From Megalopta genalis (lineage: Eukaryota; Arthropoda; Insecta; Hymenoptera; Halictidae), in assembly GCF_051020955.1 (NCBI RefSeq), contig NC_135016.1, forward strand, positions 28,739,131-28,803,130: DNA of 64,000 nt, in the 5' to 3' direction. Shown piece by piece: positions 33,849 through 45,460 of the stretch (the first letter of the stretch is position 1; each line of letters opens with the position of its first letter). The notes below the pieces were generated by a model. The model was not told where the DNA came from, ran no database searches, and worked only from the letters and a program-made list of their open reading frames with translations. Made by a program: the position numbers and the translations under genes.

Positions 33849-34310
33849 TACAGTAATGTCTCTCTAATTGAGCCGTTTATTTTGAAAGTGGCATAAGTCA
33901 CTTTACCGTAATGTGGAAAGTGGTGATTTTTTAATGTTTATACGAAATTATTTATACTGAGAAAAATATCAGTGTCCTGAGATAACAAATACAAGTAAAT
34001 CTTCTCGAAAGTTAGCATCCATATTTTTAAACGTATTAAAACGCAAACCCTTGAATATATCGACTTCAAAACAAAGTGACTTATGCCACTTTCAAAATAA
34101 ACGGCTCAATTGATGCTCGGATTGTCCACAAAGTGGACAATTTGGGAAGAGGAGATGCGATTATTCGAGCCTCGCGGTTCGTTTTTATTGTTACGAATTG
34201 TCAATAACTATAAAAAAACGAGCTACTAGGCTCGAATAATCGAATCTCCTCTTCCCAAATTGTCCATTTTTGTGGACAATCTGAGCGTCAGTCAGGGAGA
34301 CTTTACTGTA
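33849..34310. mobile_element. G4 MITE interrupted by another element
   Basis: Left end TACAGTAATGTCTCTCTAAT and right end CAGGGAGACTTTACTGTA. After the first 21 bases the G4 sequence breaks off, a 238-bp inverted-repeat element intervenes, and G4 resumes with TGATGCTCGGATTGTCCACA. The inner G4 hairpin (TGGACAATTTGGGAAGAGGA ... TCCTCTTCCCAAATTGTCCA) is intact. Confidence 0.9.
33870..34107. mobile_element. Nested 238-bp element with 36-bp inverted repeats
   Basis: Both ends read GAGCCGTTTATTTTGAAAGT followed by GGCATAAGTCACTTT, perfect over about 35 bases. Uninterrupted G4 copies read CTAATTGACGCTC at this position, so the flanks CTAATT and AATTGATG point to an AATT (4-bp) target duplication, although one or two bases of ambiguity remain. 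The subterminal AAAGTGGCATAAGTCACTTT is itself nearly palindromic. The interior is AT-rich and non-coding. Superfamily not assigned. Confidence 0.85.
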
Positions 34311-35191
34311 GTACGTTAGTTTACAACGCAGCTTGTTCACATTGCCTGATGAACAAAAGGCCACTTTACGAAGTAATCTTTATAGAAAATGATTATTAAT
34401 CTATAGTAATTAATCTATAGAAATTTTATAATAAATATTGTTAAGAACAGCGGTTCCTAACTGCCGTGTGCGTGCGCGTGTGTGCGTGCCGATACCGATT
34501 CGGTACTTGTCGCGATCACGCCACTCTGTTCGTGAAATTTCGGATGTTTATAGGTCCCGCAGGGCCAGGGGAGTGTGCTGAAAACGGCGAAAGGTAAGCT
34601 GCTCGCGGTGATAAGTTATGATTTTTGTCCCAAGCACCCATATAAGCGCCCCACTGTGCGCCGTGCCGCGCCAGCTAGGACAATTATACGTCCAATAACA
34701 ATGTCAATCAGATCAAGAGACGAAAGAAATTTTCTTTCCCCGACAGAACTCCTCCTCGACGGACGATCCACTGAATTGCCCCGGCGAATCTTACAGCGAG
34801 AATCGATTAAACGCCAGGAAGTTCGAGCCGTCGACGTTTTACCCGAACGGATAAAATAAGTTCGATTCCGGACGGTGACACTAATCGAGGCCGAGCGGCG
34901 GAAAGTTCCTCGTCAACGCGAAACGAGACCTGTCCGGCCGGTTCTTACGTAAAAACGAAAATTCTTTAGGATCGGCTCGGCGTAGTCGGCGCACGTATTC
35001 CATCAAGCGATCCGAACCCGGAAGCGTGGGCGTGCGCCGAGATCGAAGCCGGGGTCACCGGAACTATACTTTACAACAGTGCTGTCTAAAATAGTATTTC
35101 AAACGGCAACTAGTAAGTAAATGTTTTATTTTAGATCGCGCGTGCATTTTTCGAAGTCAAATATTTTCTTCGTTCACGAGAATATGTACCT
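34311..35191. other. Single-copy non-coding DNA
   Basis: GTGTGCGTGCG-type repeat near 34468-34490, then CpG-rich sequence to about 35080. The 94-codon ORF 34575-34859 shows no domain. Confidence 0.4.
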
Positions 35192-35749
35192 TTAACCCTT
35201 TCGCTCCGAACGACGGATATATCCGACATCCACATGATCGCCCTCTGGGGACGAACGCCGGATATATCCGACATGCTGGTAAAATCGCGACCTAATTTTT
35301 GGACTGCACCGCCTCTTGTTACTATTGCGTGAATCTTTTGACGAAACAAACAAACGACAGTCCGAAATAAACGACACACCATTCAAGTTATATTTGTTCT
35401 ACCTGCATTTCCCATTATTATTGTGTTACATGTCATAAAGGGATAGAAAATCGAAAGTACTAACTTTAGGACTAATTATTATGTATTATGTTTTGTATTA
35501 TGAATATTATGTTTTATTTTATTACTGTATATTATATATTATTTCTTCACTTTTTCCATTGTTAATGAAACTTTTTTTACCTATTAAATAACTTTATACC
35601 TTATGCAGAAATTATAACTATATTGTTTTAAAGAAAAATCCCTTTTCTTCCCAAATACACTATCCACGCGCAATGTGCACAATTTCGGCGGGTGGTTCCG
35701 TTCAGGAGGGGCGCTACGGCGGACTGAACCGCCGTAGCGAAAGGGTTAA
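35192..35749 (-). mobile_element. F5 TTAA element, copy 2 (558 bp)
   Basis: Reverse-orientation copy of 15689-16290, TTAA on both sides, with termini CCCTTTCGCTCCGAACG and (reverse complement of the right end) CCCTTTCGCTACGGCGG. By eye I find only isolated differences, such as GCATAAGG for GCACAAGG, plus the absence of one 44-bp palindromic unit. Near identity between copies 19 kb apart indicates recent transposition. Confidence 0.92.
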
Positions 35750-36121
35750 GAATAAAAGATTCTATTCGTTGTAAACAATTTTTAAGATCATACTTCAAAT
35801 AGTATTTCATTTGGGAAACACTGAAAATATTTGCACCATAGCTCGGAGTATTTTATTTACTTAATTTATTATCACCAGATAATTTATTTTTATTTTACTA
35901 CATCACAGTGAAAAATGTAATTACCCTTTTCCTCTAAATTATAAACATACATTCGACATACCTCCATTTCATTTGCAAATATTATGATTCCTTACGTTAT
36001 CTCGTTTCACGTCACGTTCATTGTTCCCACACAATTTATTTTCAGGTTAACAACTCTAGGAAATATTCTATTTTATACTTTACGTTATTATAAAATAGAA
36101 AATATTTTATAATTTGTTTTA
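35750..36121. other. AT-rich spacer
   Basis: Nothing recognised. Confidence 0.4.
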
Positions 36122-36385
36122 GATTATCAAAATAAAATATTTATTTTCGTATTTCAGCTTTAAATTGCCAATATAAGCTATTTTATTTCACGTTTTACAT
36201 GATCAAAATATAATATTTCTTTCATGATTTAACCTGTTGATTATCAAATTAAAATGTTTCTCTCATTGTTTAGCCGTGGTCGTGTCAACATGAAATATTT
36301 TTTTCCTCGTGGATTGTCAACATAAAATATTTCTTTCATCGTTCAGTCGTGAATTGTCGACATAAAATATTTTACTTACAGTAAT
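36122..36385. repeat. Degenerate tandem repeat (about 50-bp unit)
   Basis: Recurrent AAAATATTT words preceded by GTCAACAT or ATCAAAAT and followed by CTTTCATCGTT or CTTTCATGATT: near 36127, 36207, 36249, 36290, 36328 and 36362. Spacing is irregular (roughly 35-55), so the repeat is old. Confidence 0.6.
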
Positions 36386-36710
36386 CTTACGTCCAATTCG
36401 AAAGACTATTTTCATCGAATTCCGAAGAGTCTACTATTTAAAATAAAATCTCAAGTATTGTCTGTACAAATATTCTCGAGCTCTGCTTTACAAGCTGGCC
36501 GCAGCCCGGGGCCAAGACAAATGTACTCCCACTCGAGTAAACTCTTATTCGGGTTATCGACAGACGGGCCCGAGGTATTAAGCTCCTCCTTATCGACGCC
36601 GCGCCGGCCGATCCGATTCCGATCGATCCCCGCCCCACGATAACGTCGAGGATTTGCCTTTGCCTTGCGCGGTGTCCGCCTATGCGCCTATACACGAGCG
36701 CAGCCATTCA
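36386..36710. other. CpG-rich non-coding DNA
   Basis: Nothing recognised; short overlapping ORFs on both strands. Confidence 0.4.
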
Positions 36711-36746
36711 CTCGACTCGACTCGACTCGACTCGACTCGACTCGAC
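36711..36746. repeat. (CTCGA)n pentanucleotide repeat
   Basis: Seven perfect copies of CTCGA. The overlapping ORF shows Asp-Ser-Thr-Arg-Leu repeats as a consequence. Confidence 0.97.
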
Positions 36747-37301
36747 CTTCTTAACGAGAGATCACCGCGCGTATTGAAAAACTCTGCCCATTCCGGGAAA
36801 GGCGATCCCATTTCCATAATGCCTGGGGTGGCGGCAGACGCGGGGGTGCACGCCCTCAGACGCGCGTGGAATTTTAGTCGCCTGTTTCGGGGTCTGCGAG
36901 GGTCGCGCGAATAAATACCGGCTGCTGGAAAACTTCTGCTGCGACCGAACTACCCGAGTCCTGAAAGGGGAGACAGGACCCACATATTGCCATCGAAAAA
37001 TTAGAATTTAATGATAATATGCGCGTTGAACTGCGTTGGAAATATGGTCAGCGTGTCATTGTTATCGTGTCATTGCTGGACTGCGAAATTTTATACAAAA
37101 CACAAATTTTCTGTACCTGTTGGAAGAAGCAAAAGTTACACGAAAAGATTTCTAGCTTATTGGAATTCTTATTTTATATACTGCTATATAATGGTATATT
37201 ATATATATATATATATATATATTGGTATCCTTCAATTATTTAAATTTTGTTACTAGTTTAAATTGTAACGACACATTTTTCTCATACATTTTTCTCAACA
37301 C
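36747..37301. other. Non-coding DNA with a TA run
   Basis: CpG-rich to about 36960, then AT-rich with an AT dinucleotide run at about 37196-37222. Nothing else seen. Confidence 0.45.
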
Positions 37302-37463
37302 TAGACTGCGGTGTTTTATGCAACTTCGTTCTTCCTTTAATCATCTAAATAAATGAAAAATAATACATGAACGTTTTTTAAAACGCTTTGTATTCTTACA
37401 CCATTTCAAGTTGTAACTAATCAATTTAACCAATTTTTATGAATGCATAAAATCCGTAGTCGT
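37302..37463. mobile_element. G3 MITE, copy (about 162 bp)
   Basis: Left end TAGACTGCGGTGTTTTATGC, right end ATGCATAAAATCCGTAGTCG. The shortest of the G3 copies. Right boundary is approximate. Confidence 0.7.
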
Positions 37464-40400
37464 CGCTGTCTTATTATTTCGCCATATTCGCAGTAAGGAT
37501 ATTTTTAATTCAAGACGCAATTAAGCAGCGACGAAAGATTCTAAATCTTCTGGATTCTGGAAGATTGCTGCGAAGCGTTTCCGTCATATTTGTCAAGCTC
37601 CGTAAAGCAGCTTGAGAATGTGTAAAATTTCAAGTGCGGAGAAACAGCTTGCCGAGAGAAAGGCTCCCGCAAAAATTGGAATCAAGGCGAATCCAGGTTG
37701 TAAGATCATTTCACACGAAGTTGCAAGAACTCGAACACGAACGATTTATCATCGAACGTTTCCATCGAACGATTCGGCTGTCGAATTTTCTAATTAATCT
37801 ATTAATTTCCCCGCGTTATCGATGATTCGAATTATCCAGACGAACAAAAATCGGCGGTCTATTAGCTCTAATTAGCAGCACCGGTGTGCGAGCAGAATTC
37901 GTCACGCCTATCATCAATATTTCCTTTATTACTTTAATATTGATTGGAAATACATTTGTACTCGGACAGCACTAATTTGCGACGCAGTCGAACGTGGGTC
38001 GATATCGACCTCATTAACGCACTCGCCAATGACAATAATAACCATCGTTAATCTACGTAGAACCGGGACGATATAGAATTTCATTTGCCTTGTCTCTTTC
38101 ACAAAGGAAATATTTATAGCGCGTCCGGCGGATTAACGTGACTGGGTTCCCGCGTGGCAGCGAAGTGGCGAGGCATAGCGTTTCCGGCGTTTAGGGGATC
38201 GAAATACTCCCGCACGGCACTTGGCGGATTGCTTCTCGTTTTTCCCCGGGTCGTAAAAAAAATTTACATAAGGAACTTTCTGGTAAGGTTGATACGATGG
38301 TGATCTCGATACTCGGTAACCGCCTCTCCCGCTCTCTCTCTCTCTCTCTTTCTGTGTTGTGTGCGCGTGTATGTATCTCTTTCTTTCTCTCCCTCGCCGT
38401 ATCGACAGGAACAAATATCTAAAGCGTCGGCTCGACCTACTCTCTCGACTCGAAGAGAGAGACCTGGCAGCTCCCAATCGACCTTTGACTTTGATCGATT
38501 ATCGGCAACGCCGCCGGTATACGTATTCGAGCTATTAAACCCCTATAATTCTCTCTGTCAATCGACAACGTTGGACCTCGTACACCGGTGACGTGCACTA
38601 AAAACAATACACGTAATGAAATACCCATTCGGAACATCGATGAAAGTCGTTCCCTTTCAATAGCCACCGGAGAAAATTGCTGTGTCGACAGAAGGTGTTA
38701 ACAGGTCGTCCCATCAAACTCGCGCGTACCCGAATACCGTCCCCGTAATGGCCGATGAATTCGCGTGAAAGATCGCAACAAATTTCACGGCGCAAGTAGC
38801 CCCTCGCTCGACGCCCGGTCAATGAGCGTTTTCCCCAGGAAAACGAACATTCGCTGGTAGAAAATCTCGTTAAAACTCACTAGTCGCCGAGACAAGAGAT
38901 TTGTACTTGCGATTGCAGCGTTCGACCGAACTGACTCGCGCGATTTTGCAAAATAATCGCAACATCGACAGCACGTTCACGAACGATTCTACGCCGGTCT
39001 CGCGTTTCAACGAGCAAAGAGAATAAAATCTGCGCATCATTCCCTCGAACTTTTCTGTAGCCCGATGGAAACCAGCTGCGACGATATTCAATGTCATTTG
39101 GTGACTGAAACGCGGGGAACGCGGATGCGTCGTCGATGCAATGAATTTTCATTGTACCGGGACTTTCAGACGGTTCGCGCGAGAGAATGAATTCGGATCG
39201 CGAGAGAAGCCCGTATGAATTAAGACGATGAGAAATCACTGGATCGAGAGACAAAGGAAACGGTAGCGCGGCGGGGAGGGCCGGTGAATGACGAGCGCGC
39301 CCATTGGTTTCCAATGGGCCGAGACACGATCGTAATTCCTCGAAACGCGTTTTCGAGTCGCTGTTGCCGTTTTCCGTGATCGAAAGAGATGGCTCTCAAT
39401 ATATTCTGCTGGCCGGGCCCGACAATGTCATATTCTTCTCTGCGGCACAAGAGAAACGGCCGCGGCAACGGCTGCCCATTTTCTTTATTCATCCGGCAAC
39501 AGTACATGTATCTCCCGTGGTACCGCAGGCCGCGCGCGAGTACGCGGCCGTGCACGTGCACGGGGATCCGGGGACGATCGGAAAGTCAATAGAGAACAAT
39601 GCAGCCTCGTTTTTCTCGGGATTTTGCAGCGCGATGCACTCTTTCTTGTCGTCGCTCCCCTTTTCGCGGTAGAAATGTTTTTCTCCCGGTCTACCTGCGT
39701 CGGATAGGTGCAGTCGCACGTGACATCCTGACCCTCCCTATTATATTAATTGTTAAGTGCAGTTGTTCTTGCGCAACATTGTTAGCGGACGCGGGAATCC
39801 CTGCGAAACGAATTTCGTAACGCACAATTTAGGTTCCGGGAAAAACCGATCCGCGAACCAGGCGCGGAATGCGTTCGTTTCGAACGAATAAACAGCGGAA
39901 CAATTATCGTCGAACGAAGCATGCTGCGCCATAATTTTTGCTCGGACGCATTCGATTCATTCTAAATGCATTTGCTGTGAGAATTTTTGCTTCGTTTATG
40001 AATAACGTCTAGAATAATAGGTCAGAACAACTTTTTTCGTACTGCAGCAATAGAGAGGACAAGAATTATTGTAGAAATCACATTTTTGTATCTTGTAGAT
40101 TCAAAACAATTTTGATTTGCTTAACACAGACTATACTGAAAATTCAGTAGCAACTAAAATGTTAAAGAATAGCGAACAACACAGTGTTCTTAACACTATA
40201 ATAAAGCGTCACTTTGACGACATTTCACCGAGCATTTTATTTCTCTTCGACGACTCGTTCTACCCGTCGAGATTTAATTATTAATTTATTTATCAATGCT
40301 TTAAACCGGATGGTGCGATTGATCATTTTCACAGACTGTTTCAACTGGTCAATAACCACAGCGTTAAAATAGCCATATTTGCAGCTCATATCACGAAATT

Positions 40401-40554
40401 CAAAACAAGTTTACATAAACTGTTTACCCAGGCTGCTGATAATATAATATGTTTTTGTTCTGTATTGTAAAAATGGGTGTTTGCCCGTATATATAATTAA
40501 ACTGAATAAATTATATTAAATTTCTACAATGTGTTGTAAGAGGATACGATAAAC
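37464..40554. other. Single-copy non-coding block
   Basis: CpG-rich between about 38120 and 39920, with a CT-rich run at 38330-38400. Many overlapping ORFs (up to 144 codons at 38880-39314 minus) show no recognisable domain. A TATCGAT-rich and TAAT-poor composition gives no specific clue. I see no transposon ends in these three kilobases, which makes it one of the cleaner single-copy stretches. Confidence 0.4.
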
Positions 40555-40755
40555 ACAATAAATAAATATAATAATAAATATATATTATATTATATTATAT
40601 ATATAATAAATAAATATAATAATAAATATATATTATATTATATTATATATATAATAAATAATAATATAATAATATATAATAATAGTATATAATAATATAA
40701 CAAACTAATAATAATATAATAATAATATAATAAATAAGTAAATAAATAAATATAG
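40555..40755. repeat. AT-rich tandem repeat
   Basis: TAAATATAATAATAAATATA-type units recur with a longer period near 50 bases in the first 100 bases, then decay into irregular AAT/TAT repeats. The minus-strand ORF with Tyr/Ile/Leu runs is an artefact. Confidence 0.85.
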
Positions 40756-41385
40756 TGATGCTGATAGCGAACGCGTTCATATATGATAAGCATTGTCCGA
40801 GGGTGCATAATTTTGGAAGTACAATATAGCTGCAACTGCGACGAAGAAGGGAACCTTCGGCTGGTTCACACGGCTCGCGTGGATCCCAAGGGAGATCCCT
40901 GAATGCGACAATTGCATTAGCGGGCTCATTACACGGTGGGACGTAAGAACAGGGGATTCACCTTCAAGCGGGTCGACTAGTGTCATCCGCGCGTTCATCT
41001 GGTTAGGATTGAGTTGTTTGTCTTGCACCTGACGTTGCGTCTTACTTGCCGAAGATAGGGAGCCTGCACGGCGGAGCACTCGGCCGGAGGTTTGCCAGAT
41101 CTGCCTTTGCTGCATGTGACGTCTAACGCAACGCCAATAACTCAGCCGCGCCGCGCCGCGCCAGCCTCCGAAGAGGTAACTCGCTCCTTCCAGGAGCTAG
41201 CTCGTCCGTCTTCCATCCCTGTTCCACCCTAGTCGTTTTCGGCATCGTCGTCGTCCGCGCCCACCGTTGCACAGTGGCACAAAAGCCCGAAATCATGATC
41301 AAAACCTTAAAAATCGAAGTTGTCGGTGGGAAGGTTTTAACCCTTAGCGCTCCACGCGTTTCTCGAGTACTACCTACCAGCAACT
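40756..41385. other. Non-coding DNA
   Basis: Two minus-strand ORFs (40777-41115, 112 codons; 41123-41383, 86 codons) show no family signature. GCCGCGCCGCGCCGCGCC occurs near 41145. TTAACCCTTAGCGC at 41338 resembles a TTAA-element terminus, but no partner end was found. Confidence 0.35.
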
Positions 41386-41990
41386 TATTTTGAGTAGAGA
41401 AGATTACACGTCCTTGCGAGAGCGTTTGATTTTATTCATTTTATGTTGCTAAGTATAAAAATGGGCAAAAAATGTTTTAATCGTAATGGTATCTACTTAA
41501 CATTGTGCGAGGTCGGTGCATCGACATCTTGGATTGTGACCGAAATTTCCAAGCAGCAAATGCATCCTCGTCGAAATGGGTAAATTTACTATCAATGATA
41601 TTCTTCGCAATTCTTAAATAAATATATCCCTCGTGTTCCTTGACGCGATTTATTATAAAATTAGCATTGCGAATCGTCCGTTGAATTCTGTTTGGATACG
41701 GAATTATTGAAACAAAAATATCTTTTGCGCGAGTTTGCCGGAATTTTTTTATTGTTAATCTTCACTGGAATCGGCTCGATTAATAATTAAATTAAATTAA
41801 AAATTAGTAAATATTCTTCGGACATTCTAAAATAAAATTGAACAGCGTTTTTTTGAAAAATGTCACTACCAGCAACTCCGGCACATTTTTGGAGCAAAGC
41901 GCCCGAGATAAAGGAAGTCTTATTTTGAGCGGAAAAGATTAGACGTCCTTGCGAATGGGCAAAAAATGTTTTAATCGTAATGGTACACAC
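41386..41990. repeat. Old interspersed repeat with internal duplication
   Basis: TATTTTGAGTAGAGAAGATT / ACACGTCCTTGCGA (about 41389) recurs as TATTTTGAGCGGAAAAGATT / AGACGTCCTTGCGA (about 41923). GGGCAAAAAATGTTTTAATC / GTAATGGTA occurs at about 41463 and 41957. In between, 41503-41870 is a diverged relative of 11221-11640. The segment therefore combines two copies of an unnamed repeat family. Confidence 0.6.
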
Positions 41991-44900
41991 GCTAAGCACG
42001 TTTTCACTACGAATAACAATTGCCAACGTCGACAAGAACATAGCATCTTCGGTGTAATCATGCTAAACACATTGGGCTCCGCAGCAGAGCCGTCGGATTT
42101 ACGGAACAAATGTTAACTTACGGATTGACTACTTCAACGATGCCTCTATGGCTGGGGTGGCCGAAGCGTCGTAACTGTTCCCAGTCGCCCGCCTGTCTGA
42201 TACTATCTACGTTTATTTTAAATTTAAACTTATTTTTGGCTTTAAATTACTACTTTTCTTACGATCACTTAACACATATGACGTTGGTAGACCGTCGCTT
42301 ATAATTTAAAAAGCAGGTCGCCAGTAGCGATCAAAAGTTTCACTCTATGCTTTATGGGGTGGGAAAAACGAAACGAGCCATACTTTTATAACCGAGTGGC
42401 GATTGCACTTTAAACTTCGAGTTTGTTGGCCAGTCATTTCTCGCGAGCGTGAGCGACAGTGCGAAGTGCAAACTGTAAAGCTTATATTCTTTTATGGAAG
42501 GCATTATTTTCGATTCCGGAGAATCGATATTGTTCAAGGTGGTAAGCACAACAGATTTTAGCGCTAACATACCAAGGATTGTCTGATGTTACATTTTTCA
42601 ATCGATAAATTGTAGATTCAAATTATAATAGGAAATGGAGTGCATTTATTGGAAAGTTGTGAACGTAACATTTGCGCCTTAGGCGGTTCTGTCTTTAAGC
42701 TTGTTGGAGCATTAGTTTATTCTTTCATCTTGCTGTAGTTACGAAATTGGCTGCATCGAGCTGCACAATTTTCCATTATAGCCATTTTTTATGAGGCAAC
42801 GTGTACGGTATCCTGCTCATGGAAGTATTTAAATTGAAATGTAACTTCTTCAAATTACTTCAATTGTCTTGAGATGTTAGAGAGGCCATTTTATTGGAGA
42901 ATGTCAAAAATTATCTTGGAAAAATTGTAATTTCTTCGATTGATAAAGAATGTTTCAATTATGTGTTTTCTATTTTCAGGATTTTTGAACAGCGAGGTAC
43001 CGAGTAAGCAGAAACGATTGTTTCTTATAATTAAAAGATATTTGAGTACTGAGGCCAATTCAACGATTGCATTTTTAATATTGCAACTACTGTAAGTTTA
43101 ATATTGCTCTACAGAGAACACAGGCGCCGCAGATCATTCTTTCAACTGCCCGTCCGCCGTATCGGATCCGCCATTTTGTTTATTGAATTTTCAGATTCAG
43201 ATTCGTAAAAAGCGTCCATGAAAAGCTTTGCGTTCAAATTTTCCATGAAATCCGTCACTGTCTCCCAATTAGACCACGATTTCATTCTTCTTTTGCAGCA
43301 CTGCGCGTCACCTCGGGGCACCTTCGGCTCCAAAGGCACCCGTCAACTTCGCGAAGAGACGAACCAGAAATTACAGAGAGGTTCGGTGAAATTCCTTCTT
43401 CGACCTCCGCTTCCACCCTTTCGCTTTTCTTCCCCCTGCATCCCTCGAACGGGACGCCGCGACAGCCTCTCGGCATCGGAACGGTTCCAGCCTCTCTTTC
43501 CCGAAGATCCTCCCGGACTTGGTTCCCAAAGGGCCCGGTAATTACTGCCGAACGAGACCCGGCACCGATCATTAATTTACCTTGAATTTCGCCGGTTGTA
43601 TTCCGCAGGCGTATTCCGCAGGCGTATTCCGCTCGGGCGGTGCTCGCGCGGACCTTGAGGAAAGGAGTCGCGAAGAGAACACGTTCCAGGAGACCGGAGA
43701 GTCGAGAGAGATCCGAGAGAGAGCCGAGAAGCTCGTTGGGTCAAGAAGCCTTCTTATCGGATCACGGAGGGAGAGGACGGTTTGCGGCTCGGATGTCAGC
43801 TCCCTCCGATTTTCAAAGGAAATGGAATATGCGATGATGCGACCGGTTGCAGCACACCGTACACGGGAATATCGATGAGACGCCGCTTCGGATATTTTCG
43901 GAATAGGAAAGCGGAATAACGAGACCGGCGGCTTTAATTTAAAGTCAGTAGATCGACCTCATTTCCCGGAAATTTCGAGCACGTTGCTGCCGTCCCTCCC
44001 GCCCTTTTTCGTTCCCCTCCTCCCACCCGCCGGCTAATAATAAAATTTTTTATCGACGTTGCGTGAACGCGACGCGACCCACGGACCGCCACGCTTTTGG
44101 CGAACGCGTAAGCCGCCGATAACGATTCGTTTACAGAAACCCGCATAAATGATACGCTGTTCCGTTAAATAATTCGTATGCTGCGTGGACGCCGATAGCC
44201 GGGCCTTTGAAACGATCCGGTTGCCGCTGCTATTTCTGAACCCGGTAATCATGTTACGCAAACAGCCAAAAGCGGCCGGAACGAAGAACCCGCCGATAAG
44301 AGAAATTGACGTACAAACACGAGGAGGAAGTCCAAGTTAATAGAACGTATATTTCGGTTCGATACTGCCTCGCTAATTAATACCGTAATGCCAGCCGCGA
44401 GCTACGTTTCGCAAGGAAAACCGGACCATGCTTCATTTCGTGCGCGGAATTACCGATCGGATAAAGGTCCGCGCGCGAGGACGAAGTTTATTCAATTTAC
44501 CGATCGTTCGGAGAGTACATTTTTCATCAATTATCATTCAAATTTATTTGAACCCGAATCCGTGCAAATTAAATTTATTTTATTCGTATTCGCGCAAATT
44601 AAATTCATTTCGTTCGAATCTCCGCTGCAACAAAATTGATTTTAATTCAAATCTGTTTGGAAATTATCGACTCGCTTTTGAATTACTTCTTCGTACATCA
44701 CAATTACATCGCGGATCTTCGCGTGTAAAATAAGAATGTTTTGCCCCGATTGGAAAATACAGAAGCCGCAATCTAATCGTAATCTATTTCGTACAAAAAC
44801 GTGCAGTTCATTTCGCGACGCACGAAGTTTCGCAAAAAGCATATTTAAAACGCGATGTAAACTCAGGGGTTGGACAAAGGAGTCCGATCATCCAATTCTC

Positions 44901-45460
44901 CTCTTTTATGATAACGATATCGTCTCGTGATCCAGGCCGAAAGATCGATCCCAAAAAATTCGATGCCTCTACGAAGCGAAAGCATTCGTCGGAACGCGAC
45001 CCGGTCCGGTTTTTAATCACAAAAGGCACCAACAAAGTTGAAAAGCGGCTCGGATCTCGCGTCAAGTAGCCCCGCCAATCGAGGCTCGGGTAATTGGATG
45101 CTCCAGTTCTCTGTTGGCTCGCCGTTGGCCCGGATCGCGCGCGAGCTAGGGAAACATTACCGTAATTGCGGCCGGGCGAACACGCCGCGCCCTTTAAACG
45201 AGAAAGATCCATCGCCCGACCCGGCAAATCGTCTTAAGCTCGGCGCTGCCTTTCAAAAAATGAAGGACGCCAGAATCCGTAGGAGAAAAGAGACGGGCCC
45301 GCCTCTCCGATCTTTTCGGGCTGGAGAGAACTCGCTGTTTAACGAGGTCAGAGTGGCCTTCTTCATTTTCCTCGGCCCCGTCGCAAAAACGACCGATCCG
45401 CGGACAAAATACGAGGGAACGGGACTTTTCGCAGCAACAAATCGCTGATCTAATTCAATA
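41991..45460. other. Single-copy non-coding DNA
   Basis: AT-rich to about 43200, then CpG-rich to 45450. ORFs of 60-139 codons on both strands overlap heavily and show no domain. No tandem repeats or element ends found. Confidence 0.4.

Noticed and set aside
41338..41352. TTAACCCTTAGCGC, similar to a TTAA-element terminus
   Set aside because: No inverted partner end with TTAA was found within 1 kb.
40777..41383. Two adjacent minus-strand ORFs (112 and 86 codons)
   Set aside because: No recognisable motifs, different frames, and no retroelement hallmarks such as reverse transcriptase or integrase motifs.
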